Below are positions 31,261 to 41,103 of a DNA stretch of 64,000 nucleotides, piece by piece; positions within the stretch are counted from its first letter, which is position 1, and each line of letters starts with the position of its first letter. A model generated the notes under the pieces. That model was not told the origin of the DNA and did no database searches. It saw only the letters and a program-made list of their open reading frames with translations. The position numbers were made by a program, and so were the translations under genes. Source of the DNA: an uncultured Pseudoflavonifractor sp. (GTDB taxonomy: Bacteria > Bacillota > Clostridia > Oscillospirales > Oscillospiraceae); the NCBI GenBank assembly GCA_947425785.1, contig CANEAY010000006.1:43436-107435 (forward strand), written 5' to 3'.

Positions 31261-31871
31261 CAGGCCTCCCCCTTTCCGCCAATGGTCAGGGTGTAGCGGC
31301 AGCATAAGTCCTCCAAATCCTCCCCGGTGGCGGCGGGGAGCCGCAGCTTGGCCCCACATTGGGCGCAGGTCAGCTCCACCGAACTGTAAAGCACTTTCAC
31401 CTTATAGTCTTTGCTGCCGCATTCACAGGAGATACCTCCCCGCTGGGCAATGTCCTTCAGCTCCCCCAGCACCTCGGTCATCACCGCCTCGTTGAGAAAG
31501 GGTTCCTGCCCATCCTGGTTCTCCGACATATGAGTGGCGGCCTCCTCCAGACGGCGCAAGGCCCGGAACACCGCATTTTCCGTGCCGATATAGCAACAGT
31601 CAAGCCCTGTCGCTTTACACGAAAAGGCTAGGGCCTCCTCATGGAGGAGGGAGTGGACGCTGCAGCGGACATGATGATCCCGGCCGCAATAGGCACAGGG
31701 AACGGTGAGGTCGGCGTGGTCAGCCTCCAGCTCCACCAGCAAGGCAGAGCCGCCGCAGGGGCAGGGCAGCTTGTTGGCTGCGGCGGCCAGCTGGAACTCT
31801 GTCCGCTCCACCACCACGCTCTGCTTGCATTTGGGACAGATATAAGCCAGGGTGCGTTTGGGTTCTTCCAT
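31260..31871 (-). CDS. Zinc-ribbon protein of unknown function
   Basis: Multiple CxxC pairs (CPKCKQ, CPCGG, CAYCG, CECGS, CAQCG); overlaps thioesterase start. Confidence 0.65.
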   Translation of the reverse strand: MEEPKRTLAYICPKCKQSVVVERTEFQLAAAANKLPCPCGGSALLVELEADHADLTVPCAYCGRDHHVRCSVHSLLHEEALAFSCKATGLDCCYIGTENAVFRALRRLEEAATHMSENQDGQEPFLNEAVMTEVLGELKDIAQRGGISCECGSKDYKVKVLYSSVELTCAQCGAKLRLPAATGEDLEDLCCRYTLTIGGKGEA

Positions 31872-31902
31872 GGAGCCTCTTCCTTTTCTTTTGAGATTCG
31901 AT

Positions 31903-32382
31903 TCAGACCAAAAGATCGTAGGCAATGCGGGGACTGCCGTCATAATAGACGATGCCCCGCCGGCAAAAGCCGTATTTTTCAAGGAGGTGCCGCATGGCCC
32001 CGTTGTCCGCGTGGGTATCGGCACGGACATAAGGGCTAAGGCCCTTGCAGAAATCCAGACACTGGGCAAAAGCCCCCTTCACAACACCGTCACTGCCCAA
32101 GCGGTGGATGGTACCATAGGGGGCATCGCTGGCCCAGCAGCCGTCCTCGATGTGGGCGTAACTGGGCTCCTCCCCCAGAAGGAAGGCAAAGGCGGCGTGG
32201 ATGGCCCCATCCTCACCACAAAGAACATACAGGTTTCCTCCCCCTATGTCCTCCTCCAGCACCTTCTCGGGATAGCCGTTCTCCCACTGGGTCAGGTTGC
32301 CGCCGGCCCGCATCCTGGCCCTGGCCGCTTGGATCACCTTGAAGATATCATCCAAGTCCGCCTGTATAGCTTTTCGTATCAT
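31903..32382 (-). CDS. GNAT family N-acetyltransferase
   Basis: MIRKAIQADLDDIFKVIQAARARM; ADTHADNGAMRHLLEKYGF. Confidence 0.9.
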   Translation of the reverse strand: MIRKAIQADLDDIFKVIQAARARMRAGGNLTQWENGYPEKVLEEDIGGGNLYVLCGEDGAIHAAFAFLLGEEPSYAHIEDGCWASDAPYGTIHRLGSDGVVKGAFAQCLDFCKGLSPYVRADTHADNGAMRHLLEKYGFCRRGIVYYDGSPRIAYDLLV

Positions 32383-32535
32383 TCTATCACTCTTTTGCCA
32401 TTTTCTTTTAGTTTAACACAGCTTGTCCATGGTGTAAACGGCCAGGAGGATGAAAAAAACGCCCCAAGACGGTTATTTTCTCGGCCTTTCGCTCAAACTA
32501 CCTCTACTTCCACAGAAAGCAAAGGTGATAGAAAT

Positions 32536-33546
32536 ATGCCCACCAAAAAATTAGGCATCCAGACTGTGGCCCTGGCCGCACCGCCCGCCATCATCGGCCA
32601 CGCCAACATCGTGGGAAAAAAGGAGGGCGACGGCCCTCTGGCCAACAGTTTTGACCACATTGAACAGGACGACACCTTCGGGGAAAAGACCTGGGAAAAG
32701 GCCGAGACCTCCATGCAGAAGCTGGCCCTGGCTATGGCCCTGGACAAGGCGGGACAGGCAGCTTCCAATCTGGACTACCTCTTTGCCGGAGACCTGCTCA
32801 ACCAGTGTATCGGCTCCGGCTTTGCTGTGCGTGGGCAGGATATCCCCTTCTTCGGCATCTACGGGGCCTGCTCCACTATGGGGGAAGGGCTCTCCCTGGC
32901 AGCCATGATGATCGACGGCGGCTTCGCCCAGTTCGCCGCCGCAGTGACCTCCTCCCACTTCTGTTCCGCCGAGCGGCAGTACCGTACCCCTCTGGAGTAC
33001 GGCGGCCAGCGTACCCCCACCGCCCAATGGACAGTCACCGGCTCCGGTGCGGTGGTTCTTGCCAAGGACGGCCCCGGCCCCCACGTCACCCACATCACCA
33101 CCGGCAAGGTGGTGGACAAGGGCATCAAGGATGCCAACAACATGGGGGCCGCCATGGCTCCCGCCGCCTACGCCACCCTCACCGCCCACTTTCAGGATAC
33201 CGGCCGCCAGCCCTCCTTCTACGACCTCATCGTCACCGGCGATCTGGGCAAGCTGGGCAAGGAGATCCTTCTGGACTTTTTCGCCAGGGACGGCATTGAG
33301 ATGCCCAACTACGACGACTGCGGCACCATGATCTTCGATCTGAAAAAACAGGACGTCCACTGCGGCGGCTCCGGCTGCGGCTGCAGTGCAACAGTGCTCA
33401 CCGGCTACCTCCTCAACGGGATGCGGGAGGGCAAGTGGCAGAACATCCTCTTCTGTCCCACCGGGGCCCTGCTCTCCCCCACCTCCACCCAGCAGGGAGA
33501 GTCCATTCCCTCCATCTGCCACGCAGTCGCTATCGGTATGTCCTGA
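32536..33546 (+). CDS. spoVAD: Stage V sporulation protein AD
   Basis: Thiolase-like SpoVAD; start at ATG after AAAGGTGATAG. Confidence 0.95.
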   Translation: MPTKKLGIQTVALAAPPAIIGHANIVGKKEGDGPLANSFDHIEQDDTFGEKTWEKAETSMQKLALAMALDKAGQAASNLDYLFAGDLLNQCIGSGFAVRGQDIPFFGIYGACSTMGEGLSLAAMMIDGGFAQFAAAVTSSHFCSAERQYRTPLEYGGQRTPTAQWTVTGSGAVVLAKDGPGPHVTHITTGKVVDKGIKDANNMGAAMAPAAYATLTAHFQDTGRQPSFYDLIVTGDLGKLGKEILLDFFARDGIEMPNYDDCGTMIFDLKKQDVHCGGSGCGCSATVLTGYLLNGMREGKWQNILFCPTGALLSPTSTQQGESIPSICHAVAIGMS

Positions 33547-33559
33547 AAGGAGCTTTACA

Positions 33560-33928
33560 ATGGATATTTTTCTGGAATACGCTAAGGCTTTTCTCTGCGG
33601 CGGCCTGCTGTGTCTTTTGGGCCAGCTCCTCATCGACAAGACCTCCCTGACCCCGGCCCGCATCCTGGTGGCCTATGTGGTCTCCGGCGTGGTGTTGGGA
33701 GGCCTGGGACTCTATAAGTACGTGGTGGAATTCGGCGGTGCCGGGGCCACTGTGCCCCTCACCGGCTTTGGCTACCTGCTGGCCAAGGGGGTGCAGAAGG
33801 CCGTATCCGAGCACGGCGTGCTGGGTGCCCTCACCGGCGGTGTCACCGCCGCCGCAGGAGGCATCACCGCCGCCATCTTTTTCGGCTACCTGGTAGCCCT
33901 CATTTTCAAACCCAAATCCAAAAGCTGA
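33560..33928 (+). CDS. spoVAE: Stage V sporulation protein AE
   Basis: YAKAFLCGGLLCLLGQLLIDKTSLTPARILVAYVVSGVVLG. Confidence 0.94.
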   Translation: MDIFLEYAKAFLCGGLLCLLGQLLIDKTSLTPARILVAYVVSGVVLGGLGLYKYVVEFGGAGATVPLTGFGYLLAKGVQKAVSEHGVLGALTGGVTAAAGGITAAIFFGYLVALIFKPKSKS

Positions 33929-33929
33929 C

Positions 33930-34448
33930 CTACGAGAAATAATTCTCCAAAAAGCAGGATAATATCTGAATGTGAACTTCCTCGTCGGCAATGATACGCC
34001 GCAGATTGGTTTGGATGTTTTCATCCTTGATCCAGCTCATCTGCTGGGTATATTTCCGAATGGCAGCCCGCTCATCCTCCAAGGCATAACGCAAAAATTC
34101 CTCCAGCCGCCGGGGATAGCGCAGATATTCCGGCGTCCAATACCGCCGGGTACCCCGAAAGGGAGACCACAGCCGGGGATCCTCCCCCAGCTGGCGGGCC
34201 ATCTCGGAAAAGATAGCCAGGTGGCGCATTTCTACCACAGAAATACGTTCCAGGCTCTCCGCCACCTCCGGGAACCCTGGCTGGGTGAAGTGACCGTAAA
34301 GATAGGACGCAATGGCTCCCATCTCAGAAATGTTTCCCCCCACATTGGACAATATGGCCTGACCGTAACGCCGGTTGCGTCCCTCCACTTTTATCTCGGG
34401 ATAGGGATCCTCCGCCGCATATCTGACCGCACAGGATATCTCCTCCAT
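33930..34448 (-). CDS. Ferritin-like domain protein
   Basis: GNISEMGAIASYLYGHF, EMRHLAIFSEMA, IADEEVHIQIL ExxH motifs. Confidence 0.8.
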   Translation of the reverse strand: MEEISCAVRYAAEDPYPEIKVEGRNRRYGQAILSNVGGNISEMGAIASYLYGHFTQPGFPEVAESLERISVVEMRHLAIFSEMARQLGEDPRLWSPFRGTRRYWTPEYLRYPRRLEEFLRYALEDERAAIRKYTQQMSWIKDENIQTNLRRIIADEEVHIQILSCFLENYFS

Positions 34449-34544
34449 GCCGCGCCCTCCTTTTTTCATTCTGCCCTTCACCCTATGCCTTTGCACCGTT
34501 GTCCCATGTAAATATAATTTTAAATATTATATCTTATATTTATA

Positions 34545-34573
34545 TTGATTATCAGCTGTGGCCATGATATAAT
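34545..34573 (+). promoter_or_regulatory. Sigma-A-like promoter
   Basis: TTGATT-17-TATAAT. Confidence 0.7.
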
Positions 34574-34594
34574 CTAAGTATCAATAAAAGGCAG

Positions 34595-35344
34595 GTGATC
34601 GGCATGGCCTCCGCCAACGCCCTCCCATACAGGAAGCCTCTGTCCCGGCGGGAAAAGCTGTCAAAAGCAGAAGAACAAGGCCGGAACCCTTATGACGGCC
34701 TGCGGCCCTGGTCGGCCATCACCCACGGCGTTGGAGCTGTACTGGCAGTACTGGGCACCGTGCTGCTATTGGTTCGCTCCGCTCTGTTGGGTGCAGACGC
34801 TTGGCATATCGTGTCCTTCGCCATCTACGGAGCCACTATGATCTGTCTCTACACTGCATCTACCCTCTATCACTGCGTAAACACCTCCGTAACTGGTCGG
34901 ATGGCTCTGCGCAAGTATGACCACTGCTCCATCGCCTTGCTCATCGCCGGGAGCTATACCCCTATTTGCCTCACCGTCCTTCGCACCCAGGGGGCCTGGG
35001 GCTGGGCCATCTTTGGAGTGATCTGGGCCATGGCTCTGTGCTCCTGCGCCCTGTCTCTCTTTTGGATCAGTTCCCCCCGGTGGCTCACCGCCGGGGTCTA
35101 CCTGGTGATGGGCTGGCTGGCCATTGTGGCCTTGTATCCACTGATACGGGCCTTCCCCCCTGCGGGAATGGCCTGGCTGCTGGCCGGCGGACTGCTCTAC
35201 ACTGTGGGGGGCGTTCTGTATGCAGTGAAGTGGCCGGGGCGAGATAATCCCTGGTTTGGGTGCCACGAGATATTCCATATTTTCATCCTTTTGGGCAGTA
35301 TCTGTCACTTTTTTATGATGTATCGGGTCATCTGCTTTCTTTAG
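34595..35344 (+). CDS. Hemolysin III/PAQR family membrane protein
   Basis: SAITHGVGAVLAVLG; ASTLYHC; YDHCSIALLIAGSYTPI; GCHEIFHIFILLGSICHF; GTG start. Confidence 0.92.
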   Translation: MIGMASANALPYRKPLSRREKLSKAEEQGRNPYDGLRPWSAITHGVGAVLAVLGTVLLLVRSALLGADAWHIVSFAIYGATMICLYTASTLYHCVNTSVTGRMALRKYDHCSIALLIAGSYTPICLTVLRTQGAWGWAIFGVIWAMALCSCALSLFWISSPRWLTAGVYLVMGWLAIVALYPLIRAFPPAGMAWLLAGGLLYTVGGVLYAVKWPGRDNPWFGCHEIFHIFILLGSICHFFMMYRVICFL

Positions 35345-35386
35345 TTGTATGGGGTACTTCCTATAGTTGTATCAGCAACGTACAAC

Positions 35387-35420
35387 AAAGGAGCGAAAAG
35401 CGGTCGCTTTTCGCTCCTTT
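35387..35420. terminator. Bidirectional terminator
   Basis: CAAAGGAGCGAAAAGCGGTCGCTTTTCGCTCCTTTG. Confidence 0.75.
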
Positions 35421-35431
35421 GTTCGCCTTTT

Positions 35432-35920
35432 TTACTGTTTTTGAACTCCGACCAGCTCGATGGCCTCCTTGCCGGAGAGATGCTCCACCGACAGCTCCAG
35501 CAGGCAGACCCTGTTCCAGGCGCCCCCTATCTCCCTTTCCGAAGGGATACCGGGGCTGTACTTCTCCGCCAGCTTCTCCAGGGCCGTCCTCCGCTCTCCA
35601 TCCTCTGTCAGGATCCGGACACGCCCAAAGGCGATGACACTGCGGAAAAAGGTGGTAAATTTCTCCGGCACGATCTCATCCCGGCCGATGACGCAGAAGG
35701 AGGCTTTGTCGCTGTTTTGAAGGGCATCCAGCTTATGGCCCCCAGGGGCGCAGTGGAACCAGAGCTTTCCACTGTCGTATATGTAGCTCAGGGGCACGGC
35801 ATAGGGATAGCCGTCGTCCCCGGACAGGGCCAACACCCCGGAGGTGCCCCTGTTCAATATCTCCACACAGGCATCTTGGGAGAGGGCCTGCCCTCTCCGC
35901 CGCATCTCACGAAATCCCAT
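35432..35920 (-). CDS. Pyridoxamine 5'-phosphate oxidase-like (NimA-like) flavoprotein
   Basis: GVLALSGDDGYPYAVPLSYIYDSGKLWFHCAPGGHKLDAL. Confidence 0.88.
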   Translation of the reverse strand: MGFREMRRRGQALSQDACVEILNRGTSGVLALSGDDGYPYAVPLSYIYDSGKLWFHCAPGGHKLDALQNSDKASFCVIGRDEIVPEKFTTFFRSVIAFGRVRILTEDGERRTALEKLAEKYSPGIPSEREIGGAWNRVCLLELSVEHLSGKEAIELVGVQKQ

Positions 35921-35921
35921 C

Positions 35922-36386
35922 TTACTTCCAGCTGCCCAAGAGCATGGCCGTCACAGCGGTGGAAGCGGTGAGCTGCTGTCCATCTCCCGTGGCAAGGTAG
36001 AGGTGGTTGGCGATGAGCTCCCCGCCGTTATGGGTCACGCCGTCGGTGACGTCCAGCAGGGGCGCCGTGGTGGTAAGGCCCCCCTGCCGCAGAAGGAGCT
36101 GGCTCCCGGCGGAGAGGGTCACTGTCTTCCCAGACTTCAGCTCCACGGCGGCAAAGGTGCTCTGCCCTCCCGTCTGGAGCTTCTTTTCCAACGCCTTCTC
36201 CCGCTCGTCTATCTTGGCATCTACCTGCTTCATAATTTCAGGCAGGGCCTTTTCGTTGAGATAGCTCAAGGTCACCAGGGGATCGTCCTGACTGCCCTGG
36301 GTGCCTGCGGCAAAGGCCACCCCGCTGATGACCCCCGCCACCAGCACCACGCAGGCCGCACGGCTTGTCCATGTTTTTCTCTTCAT
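35922..36386 (-). CDS. Secreted hypothetical protein
   Basis: N-terminal signal/TM; LVTLSYLNEKALPEIMKQVDAKI. Confidence 0.6.
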   Translation of the reverse strand: MKRKTWTSRAACVVLVAGVISGVAFAAGTQGSQDDPLVTLSYLNEKALPEIMKQVDAKIDEREKALEKKLQTGGQSTFAAVELKSGKTVTLSAGSQLLLRQGGLTTTAPLLDVTDGVTHNGGELIANHLYLATGDGQQLTASTAVTAMLLGSWK

Positions 36387-36467
36387 GGGAGTTCCTCCTA
36401 TGTACAAATTTCAGTCACAGTGGCTGGGGCGGGCCCGCCATGGCGTGCCCCTTCCCCGCCACTTTGT

Positions 36468-36833
36468 TTATACCAGCTGTCTCGGCCGCAGGCCAAAGCT
36501 CACCGCAATGGCTCCGTCTACCTTTTGCATCTGTTCCTCGTCCAGCCGTCCCATATACTCTCTCAGCCGCTTTTTGTCCAGCGTTCGGATCTGCTCCAGC
36601 AGCACCACAGAATCCTTGGGCAGGCCGTAGGTATTGGCCGAGAGGTCGATATGGGTAGGCAGTCGGGCCTTGCCGGTCTGGGAGGTGATGGCGGCTGCGA
36701 TGATGGTGGGGCTGTGCCGGTTGCCGGTGTCGTTCTGAATGATCAGTACCGGCCGCACGCCCCCCTGTTCGCTGCCCACCACTGGGCTCAGATCGGCGTA
36801 AAAAATGTCTCCGCGCTTCACGCTGACGTCCAC
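36468..36833 (-). CDS. MazF/PemK family endoribonuclease toxin
   Basis: [50 protein letters not shown] start assumed. Confidence 0.9.
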   Translation of the reverse strand: MDVSVKRGDIFYADLSPVVGSEQGGVRPVLIIQNDTGNRHSPTIIAAAITSQTGKARLPTHIDLSANTYGLPKDSVVLLEQIRTLDKKRLREYMGRLDEEQMQKVDGAIAVSFGLRPRQLV

Positions 36834-37028
36834 AAGGCTCACTCTCCGCGGTTCAAAGTCACCGTTGGCACCGGGCATCGGCCCGGCCTCACCGGTCACT
36901 ATGATTTTCCCACGGGGCGGCGGGATTTATACCCATCCCTTCAGGAATTCCTCTCTTGGGGGATATCCTCCCGCCGGGACGGCGTTGACCTCCCCGAGAC
37001 ATCATACGCAGATGGATGTAAGGAGGTG

Positions 37029-38174
37029 TCAGTTCCGGGGCGACCGGGTGTAGCACCGGGGCACCCGCTTGTTGACATTGCAGAGAAGCTCGTACTGGAT
37101 GGTGCCTGCCAGGGCGGCGGCGTCCTCCACCGGGACGTGGGGGCCGTAGACCTCCACCTCGTCCCCCGGCTGTACGCCGTCAATATCGGTAACGTCGATC
37201 ATGCACTGATCCATACAGATGCGGCCCACCACAGGAGCCAGGGCTCCGCCCACCCACACCTTCAGCTTGTCCGAGCAGGCCCGGGGCAGACCGTCGCCGT
37301 AGCCGATGGCAATGGCCGCCAGGCGGGTGGGCCGCTCCAGGGTGTGGGTACAGCCGTAGCTCACCGGGGTGCCGGCCGGCACCTCCTTCACCGAGATGAC
37401 ACGGGTCTTCAGCGTCATCAGCGGCATAAGGCCCGGGCCGTCCAGCCCCTCGCTGTCTGGGTCGGGATAGTGGCCGTAGAGGGCGATGCCGGGACGAACC
37501 ATATCCAGATAGGTACAGGGATAGTATAACACGGCGGCGCTGGCGGCGCAATGGCGCAGGGGAAATTTCACCCCTTTGTCCGCCAGCTTGTCCAGCAGCT
37601 CCAGAAAACGGGTAAACTGGAGCATAGTATACTCTTCATTGCCGTCGGCGGCGGCAAAGTGGGTAAAGACCCCCTCCCAGGTAAAGCCGGGCAGGGCGTA
37701 CATGGCCGCCATGGTCTCCACCGTGGCCTCCATATCCCCCTCATCGCAGAGAAGGCCCAGCCGGGTCATGCCCGTGTCCGCCTTCATGTGGACTTTGAGC
37801 CGCTTCCCCGCCTTCACCGCCGCCTGGGAGAGGGCCTGGGCGGTCTCCCGGTCAAAGACGGTCTGGGTCAGGTCGTTGTCCAGAAGCTCCTTGGCCCAGA
37901 GAGGCTCTGTGTGGCCCAGGATGAGGATAGGGGCCTTGATATCCGCCCGGCGCAGCTCCAGGGCCTCATCCAGGCAGGCCACCGCCAGGTAGTCCGCCCC
38001 CAGCCGCTCCAACCAGCGGGCAATGGGTACCGCCCCATGGCCGTATGCGTCCGCCTTCACCGGGCAGAGGAGCTTACAGCCCTGGGGCAGCATGGCCCGC
38101 AAGGTCTCGTAGTTATGTTCCAGGGCGCACAGGTCGACCTGTGCCCATGTGCGGCGTAATTGGAGTTCCAACAC
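37029..38174 (-). CDS. alr: Alanine racemase
   Basis: VKADAYGHGAVPIAR PLP motif; full-length fold. Confidence 0.96.
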   Translation of the reverse strand: MLELQLRRTWAQVDLCALEHNYETLRAMLPQGCKLLCPVKADAYGHGAVPIARWLERLGADYLAVACLDEALELRRADIKAPILILGHTEPLWAKELLDNDLTQTVFDRETAQALSQAAVKAGKRLKVHMKADTGMTRLGLLCDEGDMEATVETMAAMYALPGFTWEGVFTHFAAADGNEEYTMLQFTRFLELLDKLADKGVKFPLRHCAASAAVLYYPCTYLDMVRPGIALYGHYPDPDSEGLDGPGLMPLMTLKTRVISVKEVPAGTPVSYGCTHTLERPTRLAAIAIGYGDGLPRACSDKLKVWVGGALAPVVGRICMDQCMIDVTDIDGVQPGDEVEVYGPHVPVEDAAALAGTIQYELLCNVNKRVPRCYTRSPRN

Positions 38175-38225
38175 TATCTCCCCTTTTCTTTGGTAGGACT
38201 ATTGTAATCCCCGCAACCAGCCAGG

Positions 38226-38834
38226 TCAAGTCTCCGGCAGGGTCATGGCAAAGCCGGAGCAGTCGCATTGGAGCACGGTAAAGCCGCCGCTGCGCAGCTC
38301 CGCCCGCAGGAGGGAAAAGCTCTCCGGGGCCAGCCACAGCTCGGTCTCTGCCCCCTCCCCCGGCTGTGCGTTGGGATCACGGCTGATGAGATGGAGCTGC
38401 CGGCCCTCCTCTCCATCCTCCAAAACGCACTCCGCCAGAAATCCCTCCCGGAGGGTGGTGAGGATGGCGGGCAGGGCATCTATGGGGCTCAGGCCCGTGG
38501 TGTCCAAGGCCCCGGTCTCCAGCATGACCCCGTCGTATTCCAGGGCAGTCTCCCCCTTGGCGATGCGGGCCGTCGTTCCCGCCACATTCTCCGGGGCGGT
38601 GAGGGTGAGCACCGTCTCCCCCTCCTTGGCCCAGGTAAAGTCCACACCGTAGGTGTAGACCCGCTGGCCGTAGTCGGCGGTCATGTCTATGTGGCCCTGA
38701 CAGGCGGTCATCTCCAGATACCTGCTGCGGGCCTGCTGCAGAAGCTCCTCGGCCTCGTTCCCCGCCCCTGTGCCGCCGCAGGCGGCCAGAGGGAGGATGA
38801 GGGTCATCATTAGCGCGCAAAGCCGTTTGCGCAC
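38226..38834 (-). CDS. Lipoprotein, LolA/outer-membrane-carrier-like fold possible
   Basis: LILPLAACGG lipobox; conserved upstream of alr in this layout. Confidence 0.55.
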   Translation of the reverse strand: MRKRLCALMMTLILPLAACGGTGAGNEAEELLQQARSRYLEMTACQGHIDMTADYGQRVYTYGVDFTWAKEGETVLTLTAPENVAGTTARIAKGETALEYDGVMLETGALDTTGLSPIDALPAILTTLREGFLAECVLEDGEEGRQLHLISRDPNAQPGEGAETELWLAPESFSLLRAELRSGGFTVLQCDCSGFAMTLPET

Positions 38835-38837
38835 GTC

Positions 38838-39695
38838 TTACTCCTCCTCGCACTCCTTCATTGCATAGGGGATGGCCTCGATGAGGTCGCCCACCGTCAT
38901 GCCCCGCTCCCCCTTTTCCGCCGCCGCCAGGTCTCCCGCCCGGCCGTGGATCCAGACGGCGTCGGCCGCCGTCTCTCCCTGGGCCAGGAAGGCGGCCGTG
39001 AGGCCCGCTAAAGCGTCCCCGCTGCCCCCCTGGGCCATGCCGGGGTTGCCGGTAGGATTCACCATGCAGTTCCCGCCGGGATAGGCGATGACGGTACGGT
39101 GGCCCTTGAGCACCAGGACGCAGCGGTGTTTCTCCGCAAAGTCCCGGGCGGCGGCCGGCCGGTCATGGACGGGCAGCCCACAGCCCGACAGCCGGGCGAA
39201 CTCCCCCTCGTGGGGGGTCAGCACCGTGAGGGCGGAGCGTTTGTCCAACACATCTATATGGCGGGAGAGGATATTTAGACCATCTGCATCCAAAATGATG
39301 GGGCAAGCGAGATCGCTTAACAGCCGCGGCACCCGCCGCTCCATCCAGCGGCTCTGGCCCAGGCCGGGGCCGATGAGGACGATGTCCGCCATCTTTGCCT
39401 TGGCCAGCAAGTCCTCATAGGATTCCGTGATGGGCCACACCATGGCCTCATCACAGCACTTTGCGGCTATAATGGGGTAGATATCGGGCCGCACCGCCAC
39501 CGTCACCAGCCCCGCGCCGCCCCGGACGGCGGCCCGGGCGGCCAGGCAGGGCGCCCCGGTAAGGCCGCGGCTCCCGGCAAGGATAAACACTTTACCGAAA
39601 TCCCCCTTGTGGGTCTCCTGGGGGCGGCGGGACAGATGGGGCCGTTCCGCCTCTGCAGCGGGGCTGTATATCTCCTTTTGGGTCATTTCCTTCAT
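38838..39695 (-). CDS. nnrD: NAD(P)H-hydrate dehydratase
   Basis: GKVFILAGSRGLTGAPCLAARAAVRGGAGLVTVA; GNPGMAQGGSGDALAGL. Confidence 0.92.
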   Translation of the reverse strand: MKEMTQKEIYSPAAEAERPHLSRRPQETHKGDFGKVFILAGSRGLTGAPCLAARAAVRGGAGLVTVAVRPDIYPIIAAKCCDEAMVWPITESYEDLLAKAKMADIVLIGPGLGQSRWMERRVPRLLSDLACPIILDADGLNILSRHIDVLDKRSALTVLTPHEGEFARLSGCGLPVHDRPAAARDFAEKHRCVLVLKGHRTVIAYPGGNCMVNPTGNPGMAQGGSGDALAGLTAAFLAQGETAADAVWIHGRAGDLAAAEKGERGMTVGDLIEAIPYAMKECEEE

Positions 39696-39745
39696 GCGAA
39701 TTGTCCCCTCTCTAATACGTCAGTCCCATTATAGGCATTTTCCTC

Positions 39746-39774
39746 TTGCATTTCAACCGTTTTTGTGGTATATT
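39746..39774 (+). promoter_or_regulatory. Sigma-A-like promoter of pheST leader
   Basis: TTGCAT-17-TATATT. Confidence 0.65.
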
Positions 39775-39784
39775 AAGCGGCAGC

Positions 39785-40022
39785 AACAAGGCTTGGAACA
39801 GGAAAATAGCGTGCTTGCGTTTCAAAGAGAGGGCTGGTCACCGGCTGAAAGCCGGCCTGAAGCGTGTCGCTTGGTTCGCCTGGGAGCCGCCGCGGGGAAA
39901 GACGCGGACGGAAAGCCCTCCGTTATCGGGGCGAGAGTGTGCATAGGAATATGCAAATGCGGGTGGTACCGCGGAAGGTGAGCCTTTCGTCCCCAGTTTT
40001 GGGGAGGAAGGGCTTTTTTGTT
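39785..40022 (+). ncRNA. T-box leader for pheST
   Basis: AGAGAG motif, GGGTGGTACCGCGG T-box, GCCTTTCGTCCCC antiterminator/terminator; candidate specifier TTC at 39875-39877. Confidence 0.92.
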
Positions 40023-40059
40023 CGGTAAAACACATTCCAGCAAAGGAGTTTAGAGGAGC

Positions 40060-41085
40060 ATGAAAGAACAGATCGCAAAAATCAAGGCCGAGGCCCTGGC
40101 CGCCTTTGAGGGCACCCAGGCCGCGGCGGACTTGGACGCTCTCCGGGTCAAGTACCTGGGCAAGAAGGGTGAGCTCACCGCTGTCCTCAAGCAGATGGGT
40201 TCTCTCTCTGCCGAGGAGCGGCCCCAGATGGGCGCCCTGGTCAACGAGGTGAAGGCCAGCCTGGAGGCCGCCCTGGAGGAACAGGCCAGGAAGCTGGAGG
40301 CTGCCGCCATGGAGGCCCGGCTGAAGCTGGAGGCGGTGGATGTGACCGTACCCGGCAAGGCCCCCCATCTGGGCCACAAGCACCCCATGTATATCGCCCT
40401 GGATGAGATCAAGGAGATCTTCGTTGGCATGGGATTCACCGTGCTGGACGGCCCGGAGATCGAGCTGGCCGAGCTGAATTTCGACCGCCTCAACGCCGAG
40501 GAGGGCCATCCCTCCCGGGACTGGTCGGACACCTTCTATTTTGACGAGGACAGCCGGGTGATGCTCCGCTCCCAGACCAGCCCCATGCAGGTGCGGGCCA
40601 TGGACACCATGCCCCTGCCCATCCGCATGGTGGCTCCCGGCCGGGTGTACCGCAAGGACGAGGTGGACGCCACCCACTCCCCCATGTTCCACCAGGTGGA
40701 GGGCATGGTCATCGACAAGGGCGTGACTATGGCCGATCTGAAGGGCACGCTGACCACTGTGGCCCAGCGGCTGTTCGGCGAGGGCATCCGAACCCGGTTC
40801 CGCCCCCACCACTTCCCCTTCACCGAGCCCTCCTGCGAGATGGATGTGCAGTGCCACAAGTGCGGCGGCGCGGGCTGCCCCACCTGTAAGGGAGAGGGCT
40901 GGATCGAGCTGCTGGGCGCGGGGATGATCCATCCCCATGTGCTGGAGATGGCGGGCATCGACCCGGAGGTGTGGTCCGGCTGGGCCTTTGGCTTCGGCCT
41001 GGAGCGCACCGCCATGAGCCGGTTCAAGATCGACGACCTGCGGCTCATTTTTGAAAACGACGTCCGATTCCTGGAGCAGTTTTAA
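40060..41085 (+). CDS. pheS: Phenylalanine--tRNA ligase alpha subunit
   Basis: Full-length PheS; EGHPSRDWSDTFYFDED, RFRPHHFPFTEPS. Confidence 0.98.
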   Translation: MKEQIAKIKAEALAAFEGTQAAADLDALRVKYLGKKGELTAVLKQMGSLSAEERPQMGALVNEVKASLEAALEEQARKLEAAAMEARLKLEAVDVTVPGKAPHLGHKHPMYIALDEIKEIFVGMGFTVLDGPEIELAELNFDRLNAEEGHPSRDWSDTFYFDEDSRVMLRSQTSPMQVRAMDTMPLPIRMVAPGRVYRKDEVDATHSPMFHQVEGMVIDKGVTMADLKGTLTTVAQRLFGEGIRTRFRPHHFPFTEPSCEMDVQCHKCGGAGCPTCKGEGWIELLGAGMIHPHVLEMAGIDPEVWSGWAFGFGLERTAMSRFKIDDLRLIFENDVRFLEQF

Positions 41086-41103
41086 GAAAGGAGGCTGAAA
41101 GAT

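Noticed and set aside
31852-32535. N-terminal extension of the spoVAD ORF
   Set aside because: Antisense to GNAT and zinc-ribbon genes; SpoVAD homology starts at MPTKKLGIQ with its own SD
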